DNA of 64,000 nt. It comes from Tabrizicola sp. (GTDB taxonomy: Bacteria; Pseudomonadota; Alphaproteobacteria; Rhodobacterales; Rhodobacteraceae). This document shows, in pieces, positions 50,608 through 59,434 of the stretch. A model generated the notes under the pieces. It made no database searches. It worked only from the letters and a program-made list of their open reading frames with translations, and was not told the origin of the DNA. Made by a program: the position numbers and the translations under genes. The stretch is from contig NZ_JAEULO010000068.1 of the NCBI RefSeq assembly GCF_016793705.1, positions 124,001 through 188,000 on the forward strand. Direction: 5' to 3'. Within the stretch, counting starts at the first letter, position 1. The number at the start of each line of letters is the position of its first letter.

Positions 50608-51927
50608 TCAGAAGAATCCCCGCGGGATCAGCCGATGCTCGTAGGCCTCCCGTTCCAGCTCCTCCCGGAAATCCGGGTGGGCGATGGAAATCAGGGCCCG
50701 CGCCCGCTCGGCGATCGACCGCCCCTTCAGGTTCGCCATCCCGTATTCCGTCACCACATACATGATGTCCGTCCGGGGCGTCGTCACCACGTTGCCCCTT
50801 GTCAGCGCCGTCACGATCCGGCTCCGCCGCTCCCCCTTCTTCTCGTAGGTCGAGGCGAGGCACATGAAGCTTTTCCCGCCCTTCGACCCATAGGCCCCCC
50901 GCACGAACTGGAGCTGCCCCCCGGTCCCCGAGATATGCCGGAACCCGTCCGACTCCGACGCCGCCTGCCCCTGCAAATCGACCTGGGTCGTGTTGTTGAT
51001 CGACACCACCTTGTCGTTCCGCATGATCATGTGCGGCAGGTTGGTATAGTCGACCGGATGGAACTCCACCTCCGGATTGCGGTGCAGGAAGTCGTACAGA
51101 TACTGCGCCCCGAGCGCGAAGGTGCAGACCATCTTGCCCGCGTTCATCTGCTTCCGCGCCCCGGTGATCCGTCCGGCGCGATACAGGTCGACGATCCCGT
51201 CGGTCAGCATCTCGGTGTGGATGCCAAGGTCCTTCACCGGGCTCTCCGCCAGCAGCGAGCAGACCGCGTTCGGCATCCCCCCGATGCCGATCTGCAGGCA
51301 GGCGCCGTCCTCCACCTCTGCCGCGATGAGCCGGGCGACGGCCTTGTCGACTTCGGTCGCCGGGGCCTTCGGCAGCTCTGCCATCGGGCGGTCATGGCCG
51401 GGGATGATGTAGTCGACTTCAGAGACGTGGACCCCGGTTCCCTGGCCCATGACGTAGGGCAGGGTCGGCGTCTCCTCGACGATCACCACCTTCCCCCGCT
51501 CGACCAGCGCCCGCATCCACAGCACGTTGGGGCCGAAGTTGAAGAAGCCCTTCTCGTCCATCGGGGCGGTCTTGAAGACCACGATGTCCGGCGGGTCGAT
51601 GAAGCGGCGGTAGTAGTCCGGCACCTCGCCCAGATTCACCGGCAGGTAATGCGCCATCCCGGCGTCATGCTTCCTTCGGTCGTAGCCGGAAAAATGGGTG
51701 GAGAACCAGTGGATGTGCTTCCCCTCCGGGTCCGCCTCCAGCACGGCGCGGGGGCGGGCGGTCAGGACCGACCGGAAGCGGATGTTCGTGAGGGGGCCAA
51801 GCCGGGCGGCCAGCGCCTCGTCGAAGGCGTCGGGCTGGCCCAGCACCGCCCCGTAGTCGAGCCACATGCCCGGCTGGACCAGCGCCGCCGCTTCCTCCGC
51901 CGTGATCCTGCGCGCCGCGCGTCCCAT
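50608..51927 (-). CDS. Acetyl-CoA hydrolase/transferase family CoA-transferase
   Basis: A 439-residue cytoplasmic enzyme of CoA-transferase family I. 'LQIGIGGMPNAVCSLL' near residue 212 and 'LGIHTEMLTDGIVDL' near 235 carry the region of the catalytic Glu that forms the CoA thioester. C-terminal 'YVVTEYGMANLKGRSIAERARALISIAHPDF' (two motifs) is typical. Relatives transfer CoA among acetate, 4-hydroxybutyrate, succinate and propionate; the pair used here is not deducible. Monocistronic. Confidence 0.9.
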   Translation of the reverse strand: MGRAARRITAEEAAALVQPGMWLDYGAVLGQPDAFDEALAARLGPLTNIRFRSVLTARPRAVLEADPEGKHIHWFSTHFSGYDRRKHDAGMAHYLPVNLGEVPDYYRRFIDPPDIVVFKTAPMDEKGFFNFGPNVLWMRALVERGKVVIVEETPTLPYVMGQGTGVHVSEVDYIIPGHDRPMAELPKAPATEVDKAVARLIAAEVEDGACLQIGIGGMPNAVCSLLAESPVKDLGIHTEMLTDGIVDLYRAGRITGARKQMNAGKMVCTFALGAQYLYDFLHRNPEVEFHPVDYTNLPHMIMRNDKVVSINNTTQVDLQGQAASESDGFRHISGTGGQLQFVRGAYGSKGGKSFMCLASTYEKKGERRSRIVTALTRGNVVTTPRTDIMYVVTEYGMANLKGRSIAERARALISIAHPDFREELEREAYEHRLIPRGFF

Positions 51928-51981
51928 CGCCGCCCCCCGGTTTCGGGCCAGTCAAGCACGGGCAGGGGGTTCTGCCAAGCC

Positions 51982-52857
51982 TCAGGTGGAAAGGCTGATC
52001 AACGCGGTTCCGACGACTGCCAGTACCGCCCCGACCCAGGCGAGCAGGCCGGGCATCCGGCCATGCAGGACCCAGACCATCGGCAGGATCAGGATGGGCA
52101 TCGTCGAGGAAAGCGTGGTCACGATTCCGACGTTGCCGCGCGCAAGGGCCGCCATCAGCAGCGACATGCCAAGCACCATGCCGGCGACGGAGGACAGGCC
52201 GATCCGCCGGATCGCGGGCAAGGACGGCAGCGCGGCAGGCCGAAGCCCCGGAAGCGCCAGAAGAAGGATGAAGAACAGGGCACCCGTTCCCGACCGCACC
52301 GCCATCGCCGCGACCGGATCGGCCCCGGCAAGCATCGCCGGGCGGGCCAGCAGGCTTCCGGTTGCCTGGGCAAGCGAGGTCAGGAGGCCGAGCCCGATCC
52401 CGATCCACAGGGGCTTTGGCACCCGTGCGCCCTCATCCCGCTTCGGGCCGATGACCGCCAGCATGATCCCGGCGACGATCAGCCCGACGCCGGCCGCCTG
52501 CTCAAGGCTGACGGTTTCGCCCCGGAACAGGAAGCCCAAAGCCAGGGCGAAGGGCGAGGCGGTGGTGAAAAGCAGCGCCGAAATGCGCGGGCCGGTGAAC
52601 TGGATGGTCGCGATGAAGGTCAGCGAGCCCAGCATGATGCCCGATACGGACGAGGCGGCAAGCCAGAGGATCATCGACCCGTCCATCGTCCGCCAGCCGC
52701 CCGTCACAAGGACGATCGCGCCGGTCATCAGGAAGGCAAGGCCCATCTGCCAGCGGGACAGTTGCAACGGCCCGACCCGGCCCGAAACCGAGTTGATGAA
52801 CATCGCGGAAGCAGCGAAGCAGACCGCCGCCCCAAGTGACAGGACGATGGCCAGCAT
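51982..52857 (-). CDS. DMT superfamily (EamA) exporter
   Basis: A 291-residue, ten-helix EamA protein opening with 'IVLSLGAAVCFAASAMFIN'; 'RISALLFTTASPFALALGFLFRGE' and 'GNVGIVTTLSSTMPILILPMVWVLHGR' are the equivalent loops of the two repeats. It lies 6 bases after the aminotransferase gene, so it may export an aromatic or acidic amino acid made or used by that enzyme (inference). Confidence 0.87.
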   Translation of the reverse strand: MLAIVLSLGAAVCFAASAMFINSVSGRVGPLQLSRWQMGLAFLMTGAIVLVTGGWRTMDGSMILWLAASSVSGIMLGSLTFIATIQFTGPRISALLFTTASPFALALGFLFRGETVSLEQAAGVGLIVAGIMLAVIGPKRDEGARVPKPLWIGIGLGLLTSLAQATGSLLARPAMLAGADPVAAMAVRSGTGALFFILLLALPGLRPAALPSLPAIRRIGLSSVAGMVLGMSLLMAALARGNVGIVTTLSSTMPILILPMVWVLHGRMPGLLAWVGAVLAVVGTALISLST

Positions 52858-52863
52858 GATGCG

Positions 52864-54042
52864 TCAGAGGACCTGCGCGATGGCGGCGGCCAGCACAGGA
52901 ACGGTCCTCGCGTTCAGGCCCGCGATGTTGATCCGGCTGTCGCCGACCATGTAGATGCCGTGCTCTTCCCGCAGCCGGTTGACCTGCGCTTCGGTCAGGC
53001 CAAGGCGGCTGAACATGCCGCGATGGCTGGCGACGAAGTCGAAGCGGTCGGTGTTGGTCGCGCGGCGGAGTTCATCGGCCAGCTGTTTGCGCAAGGAAAG
53101 CATGTTCTGGCGGACGTCTTCCAGCTCCGCCTTCCAGTCTGCGGTCAGCGCGGCGTCTTCCAGTATCATCGTCACCAGCCGCGCGCCGTGGTCGGGCGGG
53201 AAGCTGTAGTTCTGCCGGTTGAGGAAGTTCAGGTTGCCCTGCACCACGGCTTTCCGGTCGGGGGAGGTCAGGGCGATCAGGATACCCGTCCGCTCGCGGT
53301 AGATGCCGAAGTTCTTGCTGCACGAGGCGGCAATCAGCACCTCGGGGAAGGCGGCTGCAATCTTGCGGGTGGCAGCCGCGTCTTCGTCCAGCCCGTCGCC
53401 GAAGCCCTGGTAGGCGAGGTCGACGAATGGGATGGCGCCCTTCTTCTTCAGAAGCGCGATCACCTGATCCCATTGCGAGCCGTCAAGGTTCGCCCCTGTC
53501 GGGTTGTGGCAACAGCCATGCAACAGCACGGCATCCCCGGCGCTGACGCCTTCCAGGTCGGCCATCAGGCCGGGAAAGTCGATGCCCGAGGTGGCGACGT
53601 TGAAGTAGCGATACTCGACCCCGGTCATGCCGAGGTACTTCACGATCGACGGGTGGTTCGGCCAGGTCGGTGCCGACATCCAGACGCGAGCCTTGGGGTT
53701 GGCCATCCGGATCAGCTCCAGCGCCTGTCGGATCGCCCCGGTCCCGCCGGGCGTCGCCACCGAGGCGGCGCGGTCGGCATAGCCCTCGCCCAGGATCATT
53801 CCCACCAGCGCGGCGTTGAAGGCGGGCTCGCCTGCAAGGCCGGTGTAGGTCTTCGTCGTCTCCGTCTCCCACAGTTTGTGCTCGGCCGCCTTCACCGCGC
53901 GCATGACCGGGGTCAGGCCGGTCGCGTCCTTGTAGACGCCGACGCCAAGGTCGATCTTCGTGGTCCTGGGATCGTCGCGGAACATCGCGATGAGTTGCAG
54001 GATCTTGTCCTGCGGCTGGGGGTTCAGGGTCTCAAGCATCAT
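52864..54042 (-). CDS. Aromatic / aspartate aminotransferase (class I, subgroup alpha)
   Basis: A 392-residue PLP enzyme of the AspC/TyrB type. 'KIDLGVGVYKDATGLTPVM', 'YTGLAGEPAF', 'HGCCHNPTGANL' and 'SCSKNFGIYRERTG' (PLP Lys243) match the family. It exchanges amino groups between 2-oxoglutarate and aspartate, tyrosine or phenylalanine; the Cys-Cys before HNPTG is common in the TyrB branch. It lies 12 bases after the sulfurtransferase gene and 6 before a DMT exporter. Two ATGs open the frame (54042, 54039). Confidence 0.92.
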   Translation of the reverse strand: MMLETLNPQPQDKILQLIAMFRDDPRTTKIDLGVGVYKDATGLTPVMRAVKAAEHKLWETETTKTYTGLAGEPAFNAALVGMILGEGYADRAASVATPGGTGAIRQALELIRMANPKARVWMSAPTWPNHPSIVKYLGMTGVEYRYFNVATSGIDFPGLMADLEGVSAGDAVLLHGCCHNPTGANLDGSQWDQVIALLKKKGAIPFVDLAYQGFGDGLDEDAAATRKIAAAFPEVLIAASCSKNFGIYRERTGILIALTSPDRKAVVQGNLNFLNRQNYSFPPDHGARLVTMILEDAALTADWKAELEDVRQNMLSLRKQLADELRRATNTDRFDFVASHRGMFSRLGLTEAQVNRLREEHGIYMVGDSRINIAGLNARTVPVLAAAIAQVL

Positions 54043-54054
54043 GTCCTCTGGCCG

Positions 54055-54918
54055 TCACGGCCCGGTTGCGACCCGCAGGTCGTCGTACATGCCCCATTCG
54101 GCCCAGGAGCCGTCATAGAGCGCATGGTTGCGGTGGCCGATCCGTTCCAGCGCAAGACTGAGGACGGCCGCCGTCACGCCCGATCCGCAAGAGGTGATCG
54201 CCGGCTTCTTCAGGTCCACCCCGGTCGCCTCGAATACTGCCTTCAGCGCGGCGGGCGGTTTCATCGTGCCATCGGGGTTCAGCACCTCGGCGAAGGGAAT
54301 GTTCTTCGACCCCGGGATGTGACCCGAGCGCAGACCGGCGCGGGGTTCCGGCGCCTCGCCACGGAAGCGGGGTGCGGCGCGGGCGTCGAGGATCTCGGCC
54401 TCGCCCAGCTTGGCCGCATGGGCGACCTGGGTCACGTCCTTCACCAGATGGTTCTGGCGGGAGACGGTCATGTGCCGGTCGCGGATCACCGGCGGCATGT
54501 CCTCGATCTCGCGGTTCTCGGCCTGCCATTTCGGGAAACCGCCGTCCAGCACCGCCACGTCGGTCTTGCCCATCAGCCGGAAGGTCCACCAGACCCGCGC
54601 GGCCGAGAAGATCCCGGCGCCGTCGTAGACCACCACCTGATGCCCGTCGCCCACGCCCATCGCCCGCATCCGGCTGATGAACTTCTCGGGCGGCGGGGCC
54701 ATGTGCGGCAGGCTGGAGCGCTGGTCGGAAATCTCGTCGATGTCGAAGAAACGCGCGCCGGGGATATGGGCGGCGGCATATTCCGCCTTCGCGTCGCGGT
54801 TCTGCGCCGGTAGATACCAGCTGGCATCCAGCACCCGCAGGTCGGGGTCGCGCAGGTGCCTCGCCAGCCAGTCGGTCGAGACCAGGGTCTTGGGGTCGTC
54901 CTGCGGCGAAGGGGTCAT
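54055..54918 (-). CDS. sseA: 3-mercaptopyruvate sulfurtransferase
   Basis: A 287-residue protein with two rhodanese domains (about 10-135 and 165-285). The active loop is 'CGSGVTA' with Cys244, the mercaptopyruvate-type signature rather than CRKGVT of thiosulfate sulfurtransferases. It transfers sulfur from 3-mercaptopyruvate to cyanide or thiols. Mercaptopyruvate arises by cysteine transamination, which the aspartate-type aminotransferase 12 bases downstream can perform, so the pairing makes a plausible cysteine-degrading unit. Confidence 0.93.
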   Translation of the reverse strand: MTPSPQDDPKTLVSTDWLARHLRDPDLRVLDASWYLPAQNRDAKAEYAAAHIPGARFFDIDEISDQRSSLPHMAPPPEKFISRMRAMGVGDGHQVVVYDGAGIFSAARVWWTFRLMGKTDVAVLDGGFPKWQAENREIEDMPPVIRDRHMTVSRQNHLVKDVTQVAHAAKLGEAEILDARAAPRFRGEAPEPRAGLRSGHIPGSKNIPFAEVLNPDGTMKPPAALKAVFEATGVDLKKPAITSCGSGVTAAVLSLALERIGHRNHALYDGSWAEWGMYDDLRVATGP

Positions 54919-55032
54919 GGCGCATCTCCCGGGATCACCGGGATATATCCGCGCCTTTGCGCCGGGCGCAAGCGGCCTCGGCCGTGGTCAGGTCGCGCGG
55001 GGGCTCGCCTTCGCGCGACCTGTCGTATCGTG

Positions 55033-55326
55033 TTACTTCACCAGCGCCTTTTTCAGCATCCCGAGGATCGCCGTCAAAATGGCACCGCCGGCACCGCCGC
55101 CGACGACCGACTGGATGATCGAGCCGATGTCGAGGCTGGCAGCCGCATCCGCTGCCGCGCCCGCGTCACCGCCGAGCATGCCCATGAGCAAACCACCAAG
55201 GCCACCACCAACTGCACCCGCGACGGAATTGCCCGCCGTCCCGAGGCTCAGATTCTTCAGTCCCGCGCCTGCGGCGTTGCCGCCAAGCAGACCCGCGATG
55301 ATCTGGATGATCAGGTCCATACCCAT
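55033..55326 (-). CDS. Small Gly/Ala-rich hydrophobic protein of unknown function
   Basis: A 97-residue protein with a good GGAAAGG site 7 bases before ATG. Nearly one quarter is glycine, with motifs 'LLGGNAAGAG', 'VGGGLGGLLMGMLGG' and 'VVGGGAGGAILTAILG', ending in a basic 'MLKKALVK'. The pattern suggests membrane insertion with GxxxG-type helix packing, or a glycine-zipper peptide. I recognise no family. Single gene upstream of smpB in the same direction but separated by about 130 bases from it. Confidence 0.7.
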   Translation of the reverse strand: MGMDLIIQIIAGLLGGNAAGAGLKNLSLGTAGNSVAGAVGGGLGGLLMGMLGGDAGAAADAAASLDIGSIIQSVVGGGAGGAILTAILGMLKKALVK

Positions 55327-55458
55327 GACATTACCTTTCCCTACTGTCGCCGGTTCCCTGTCCGGTTGACCCGGCTTATGCCCCGGACTTTCTGTCCGGT
55401 ATGGGAAATTCTGCCAGATGAACGCAATTCCGGCAAGAAATGTATGATTTGTGCAAAT

Positions 55459-55938
55459 TCAGTCGCGGCTGTTCTGCTTCAAAAGCCGCGCCTTCTGCCG
55501 GTCCCAGTCGCGCTTGGCGCTGGTTTCCCGCTTGTCGGCCAGCTTCTTGCCCTTGGCGATGCCAAGCTTCAGCTTCACGATGCCGCGGTCGTTGAAATAC
55601 ATCTTCATCGGCACGATGGTCATGCCTTCGCGCCCCACGGCGGACCAGAGCCGCGACAGTTCCTTCTTTGACACCAAGAGCTTGCGCCGCCGCCGCTCCT
55701 CATGCCCGAAGGTCTTGGCCTGGAGATAGGGCGCGATGTAGCCGTTGATCAGCCACAGCTCGCCCCCTTCGACCGAGGCATAGCTTTCCGCGATGTTCGA
55801 TCCGCCCTGGCGCAGGCTCTTCACCTCTGACCCCAGCAGCATGATGCCGGCCTCCAGATCGCTTTCGATGTGGTAATCGAAACGCGCCCGCCGGTTTTCG
55901 GCGATGAGTTTGGAGTTGGGATCGGACTTGGCCACCAT
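55459..55938 (-). CDS. smpB: SsrA-binding protein SmpB
   Basis: A 159-residue OB-fold protein that delivers tmRNA to stalled ribosomes. '[34 protein letters not shown]' spans the family core, and the basic C-terminal tail '[25 protein letters not shown]' (two parts) inserts into the mRNA channel. The tmRNA gene itself is not visible in the window. dapA and the lytic transglycosylase nearby are frequent neighbours in this order. Confidence 0.96.
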   Translation of the reverse strand: MVAKSDPNSKLIAENRRARFDYHIESDLEAGIMLLGSEVKSLRQGGSNIAESYASVEGGELWLINGYIAPYLQAKTFGHEERRRRKLLVSKKELSRLWSAVGREGMTIVPMKMYFNDRGIVKLKLGIAKGKKLADKRETSAKRDWDRQKARLLKQNSRD

Positions 55939-55986
55939 GATCGCCGTGAGATAAGGTCTGGGACGGGCTTAGTCCAGAAGGTTCAC

Positions 55987-56427
55987 ATGCTTCTCCAAAT
56001 CCTCCTGGGCTCCGGCCTTCTGGTCCTGAACGTGCTGGTGATGGCGCTGGCCGCGCTGGTGCTGGAGATCGCCTTTCGCGCCACGCACCCGTGGCTTGTC
56101 CGGCCGCCACAGCGCCCCAAGCTGGTGCTGATGCTGGTGGCCGTCGGCCTCTGGGTGCTGGCGGTGCTGACGCTGGGCATCTGGACCTGGGCCTGGGTCC
56201 TGTTCGAGACCGGCGTTTTCAAGTCGCTGGAGGAATCGCTCTACTTCGCCATCGAGGCCTTCTCGACGCTGGGACTGGGCGACGTGGTGCCGCACAAGGA
56301 CTGGCGTATCCTGGCGGCGATGGCGGCGGTCAATGGCCTGTTGAGTTTCGGCCTCATGACCGCGCTTCTGGTCGAGGCGCTGCGGCAGGTGCGGCTGGCG
56401 CAACTGGAACGACGGCACAAGCCTTAG
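55987..56427 (+). CDS. Small two-to-three-helix ion channel (potassium-channel pore family)
   Basis: A 146-residue membrane protein. Two N-terminal helices (about 5-27 and 46-72) are followed by a pore loop 'SLYFAIEAFSTLGLGDVVPHKDWR' and a final helix. The filter reads T-L-G-L-G-D instead of T-V-G-Y-G-D, so potassium selectivity is uncertain. No cytoplasmic regulatory domain is present. Divergent from smpB by 48 bases; its 3' end overlaps the convergent transglycosylase by 4 bases. Confidence 0.82.
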   Translation: MLLQILLGSGLLVLNVLVMALAALVLEIAFRATHPWLVRPPQRPKLVLMLVAVGLWVLAVLTLGIWTWAWVLFETGVFKSLEESLYFAIEAFSTLGLGDVVPHKDWRILAAMAAVNGLLSFGLMTALLVEALRQVRLAQLERRHKP

Positions 56428-58343
56428 CCCTTGAGTTCCTCGGTGATCCTGACCGGCCCGACCGCGCCCTTCAGTTTGGCGCGGTAGATCACCACGCCTT
56501 CGGCCACCCGCATGACGTAGGTGCGTGTCTCGGCGAAGGGGATCGTCTCGATCCAGTCGACCACATCCACATCGGCGCGGCGCGGGTCGCCGAATTCGGT
56601 CATCCAGCGTTCCGGGCGGCGGGGGCCGGCGTTGTAGCCCGAGGCAACAAGCGCGATGGAGGGACCGAATTTTCCGACCATCTCGGCCAGATAGGCCGAT
56701 CCCATGGTGACGTTGTAGGCCGGGTCCGAGATCAGCTTCGCCGCATCGAAGGGCTTGCCCAGCTTCTCGGCCATATGCTTCGCGGTGCCGGGCAGCACCT
56801 GCATCAACCCGCGCGCATCGGCCGAGGACCGCGCGGCAGGGTCGAACTCGCTTTCCCGGCGCGAGATCGACAGTGCCAGCGCGCGGCTGACCTGCAAGCC
56901 ATCGGGCACGAAGTCCGGCACCGGGTAATAGGCATGCGGCAGGATCAGCCCGCGTTCGGCGGCCTGCTTGGCGATCAGCACGGCCAGATGCGGCTCGCCC
57001 CAGTCCAGCACCATGTCGGCCATCTGCGCCAGCCCGATCTCGTCCTGACTTTCGGCAAGATGCAGCAGGAACCGCTTGGCCAGCGTCCGGTCCCCCGCCT
57101 TCAGTAGCAGTTGCGTCGCCGCCAGCACCGAGGATTGCGCGTAACCCGCATCGCGCCAGTCCGGTGCCTTTGGCTTTGCCAAAAGCCGTTCGTCCAGCGA
57201 CAGGCCCAGTCGTTCCGCCGCCAGAAGCCCGTAGAAGGCCGTCTGGTGTTTCGCCGCGGCCTTGTAGCTGGCGCTGCCGTCCTGCCCTGCGGCCTCTTCC
57301 GCGCGGCCGATCCAGTACTGCGCGCGGGCCAGGCTGATCGGGGTCGTCACCCCCGCCAGCAGGTGCTTGAAATGCTTCAGCGCCACCGCCGGGTCGTTGA
57401 GCCGCCGCAAGGCGATGAAGCCCGACAGGAACTCCAGGTCGGCATAGGCCGAGGCGCCGCTGTCGGTTTGCAGATGGTGGTTGGCGGCGATCCGGTAGGC
57501 CTCTTTCGCCCGGCCGTTCCGCATCAGATAGCGGGCCAGCACCGCGCGCCGTTCGGCCCAGGCTTCCGGGCGGCCCAGGCTTTCGGCGGATTTCGACCGT
57601 TCCAGGATCAGCTCGGCTGCCTCGTCATACAGGTCCTTCTTCATCCGCCAGATGAAACGGTCATAGGCAAGGCCCGCATCCGAGGTCTTCGCCTTCGGCA
57701 CCGCCTCGATCAATCCGGTGACGCCCTTGCTTTGCGCCTGCAAGGCCAGCCGCGCCCGGGCCAGCGCGCGCAGGTCCTCGGGCACCCGCTTCAGCATCCG
57801 CTCGGCTTCCTTCGACCGGCCTTCCCACAGAAGGTTCTCCAGACGTAATTCATGCACGAAACCCACCGCTTCCGGGGCAAGGTCGATCAGCGCCTGCTCT
57901 TCGTCAGCCGCGAAGGGCAGGGTGGACCAGGCCCGCATCGCCTCGGTCTCGGCATCCGCCGCCCGGCCCGCGGCCAGAAGCGCCGTGACATAGGCGATGG
58001 CGCCCTTTCCCGTTTCCGGCGGACCGGCGTCGAACCAGGCGATGACTCGCGCCGGATCGGTCGACCGCGCCACGGCTTGCTCGCCCTTTTCGCGTAGCAG
58101 CGGCAGGCCGGGCCAGTCCGGGCGGCGCGAGAGGAACTCCTCATACTCCCCCAGCCGCCCCTCGCCCGCCCGCAGGCGCTGCCATTCGATCACGTCGCGC
58201 CCGACGCCCGAGGGGGCGACCGACAAGGCGCCCGCCCAATCCTTCTTCGCGGCCAGCTCCAGCGCCGTCCGCATCGATTGTGTGGTATCTGCCGCGCCCG
58301 GGTTCGCAAGGATGGCCAAGGCCACCGCCAGCGCCCGGATCAT
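56424..58343 (-). CDS. Soluble lytic transglycosylase (Slt70-like)
   Basis: A 639-residue periplasmic protein. Signal peptide 'IRALAVALAILANPGAAD' is followed by a long alpha-helical superhelix (about 30-470). The C-terminal SLT domain has 'ISRRESEFDPAARSSADARGLMQVLP', carrying the catalytic Glu, and 'NVTMGSAYLAEM' with 'ALVASGYNAGP'. It cleaves peptidoglycan glycan strands to 1,6-anhydro products. I chose 58343, which has AGGA 5 bases upstream and gives a clean signal; ATGs at 58367 and 58382 are alternatives. Divergent from dapA. Confidence 0.92.
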   Translation of the reverse strand: MIRALAVALAILANPGAADTTQSMRTALELAAKKDWAGALSVAPSGVGRDVIEWQRLRAGEGRLGEYEEFLSRRPDWPGLPLLREKGEQAVARSTDPARVIAWFDAGPPETGKGAIAYVTALLAAGRAADAETEAMRAWSTLPFAADEEQALIDLAPEAVGFVHELRLENLLWEGRSKEAERMLKRVPEDLRALARARLALQAQSKGVTGLIEAVPKAKTSDAGLAYDRFIWRMKKDLYDEAAELILERSKSAESLGRPEAWAERRAVLARYLMRNGRAKEAYRIAANHHLQTDSGASAYADLEFLSGFIALRRLNDPAVALKHFKHLLAGVTTPISLARAQYWIGRAEEAAGQDGSASYKAAAKHQTAFYGLLAAERLGLSLDERLLAKPKAPDWRDAGYAQSSVLAATQLLLKAGDRTLAKRFLLHLAESQDEIGLAQMADMVLDWGEPHLAVLIAKQAAERGLILPHAYYPVPDFVPDGLQVSRALALSISRRESEFDPAARSSADARGLMQVLPGTAKHMAEKLGKPFDAAKLISDPAYNVTMGSAYLAEMVGKFGPSIALVASGYNAGPRRPERWMTEFGDPRRADVDVVDWIETIPFAETRTYVMRVAEGVVIYRAKLKGAVGPVRITEELKG

Positions 58344-58501
58344 CTTTGTCCTGCCTGTCATGGCCATGAATCTGCCTGACACGACGCCCCTTCACAACCC
58401 ACGAGTGCGTTAGCGGCAAGACTTGGCTTTGTGCCGGTCTGCCGCTATGAGAGGCGCGCTTTGCTCGGGCAATTTCGCCCCATCACGATAGGAGAAGCGT
58501 C

Positions 58502-59374
58502 ATGATCAGAGGGTCCCTTCCTGCCCTGGTGACGCCGTTCAAGAACGGCGAGCTGGATCTGGTGACGCTGAAGAAACTTGTCGACTGGCACATCGCCGAA
58601 GGCTCGCACGGGCTGGTGCCGGTGGGCACCACGGGCGAAAGCCCGACGCTGAGCCACGCCGAGCACCAGAAGGTGATCGAGGAAGTCGTCGCTGCCGCCG
58701 CGGGCCGGGTGCCGGTTATTGCCGGGGCGGGGTCGAACAACACGGTCGAGGGCATTTCCCTCATGCGCCATGCCGAAAAGGTGGGGGCCACCGCCGCGCT
58801 GGTCGTGACCCCCTATTACAACAAGCCGACGCAGGCGGGCCTGATCGCCCATTTCACCGCGCTGCACGACTGCTGCGCGCTGCCGATCGTGATCTACAAC
58901 ATCCCGGGCCGGTCGGTGATCGACATGACGCCCGAGACGATGGGGACGCTGGCCAAGCTGCCCCGGATCATCGGGGTCAAGGACGCCACCGGCAAGATCG
59001 AGCGCGTCAGCCAGCAGCGCGCCTCTTGCGGGGCCGATTTCATCCAGCTTTCGGGTGAGGATGCGACTGCTCTTGGCTTCAATGCCCATGGCGGTGTCGG
59101 CTGCATCTCGGTGACGGCCAACGTCGCGCCTCGCCTCTGTGCCGAATTCCAGGAGGCGACGCTGGCGGGCGACTACGCCAAGGCGCTGGAGTATCAGGAC
59201 AGGCTGATGCCGCTGCACGAGGCGATCTTCATCGAGCCCGGCCTCGTCGGCGCCAAATACGCGCTCTCGATGCTGGGTTTGTGCAGCGAGGAGGTCCGCC
59301 TGCCGCTGGTCGGGCTGACCGACGGGACCAAGGCGAAGATCAAGGCGGCGATGAAGCACGCCGGGCTGATCTGA
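58502..59374 (+). CDS. dapA: 4-hydroxy-tetrahydrodipicolinate synthase
   Basis: A 290-residue TIM-barrel aldolase condensing pyruvate with aspartate semialdehyde in lysine and diaminopimelate synthesis. Schiff-base Lys160 lies in 'IIGVKDATG', 'GTTGESPTL' binds the substrate (Thr43, Thr44), and Tyr132 is in 'VIYNIPGRS'. The adjacent transglycosylase gene gives a cell-wall theme. A GGAGAAG site precedes the ATG. Confidence 0.95.
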   Translation: MIRGSLPALVTPFKNGELDLVTLKKLVDWHIAEGSHGLVPVGTTGESPTLSHAEHQKVIEEVVAAAAGRVPVIAGAGSNNTVEGISLMRHAEKVGATAALVVTPYYNKPTQAGLIAHFTALHDCCALPIVIYNIPGRSVIDMTPETMGTLAKLPRIIGVKDATGKIERVSQQRASCGADFIQLSGEDATALGFNAHGGVGCISVTANVAPRLCAEFQEATLAGDYAKALEYQDRLMPLHEAIFIEPGLVGAKYALSMLGLCSEEVRLPLVGLTDGTKAKIKAAMKHAGLI

Positions 59375-59434
59375 GACAAGCTGCCTCGCGTCTGACCGCA
59401 TCACGGCCGGCCAAGCGCAAGCGCGGCCGAAATC

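Noticed and set aside
52960-54813. 617-codon open frame on the + strand
   Set aside because: Antisense shadow of the aminotransferase and sulfurtransferase genes.
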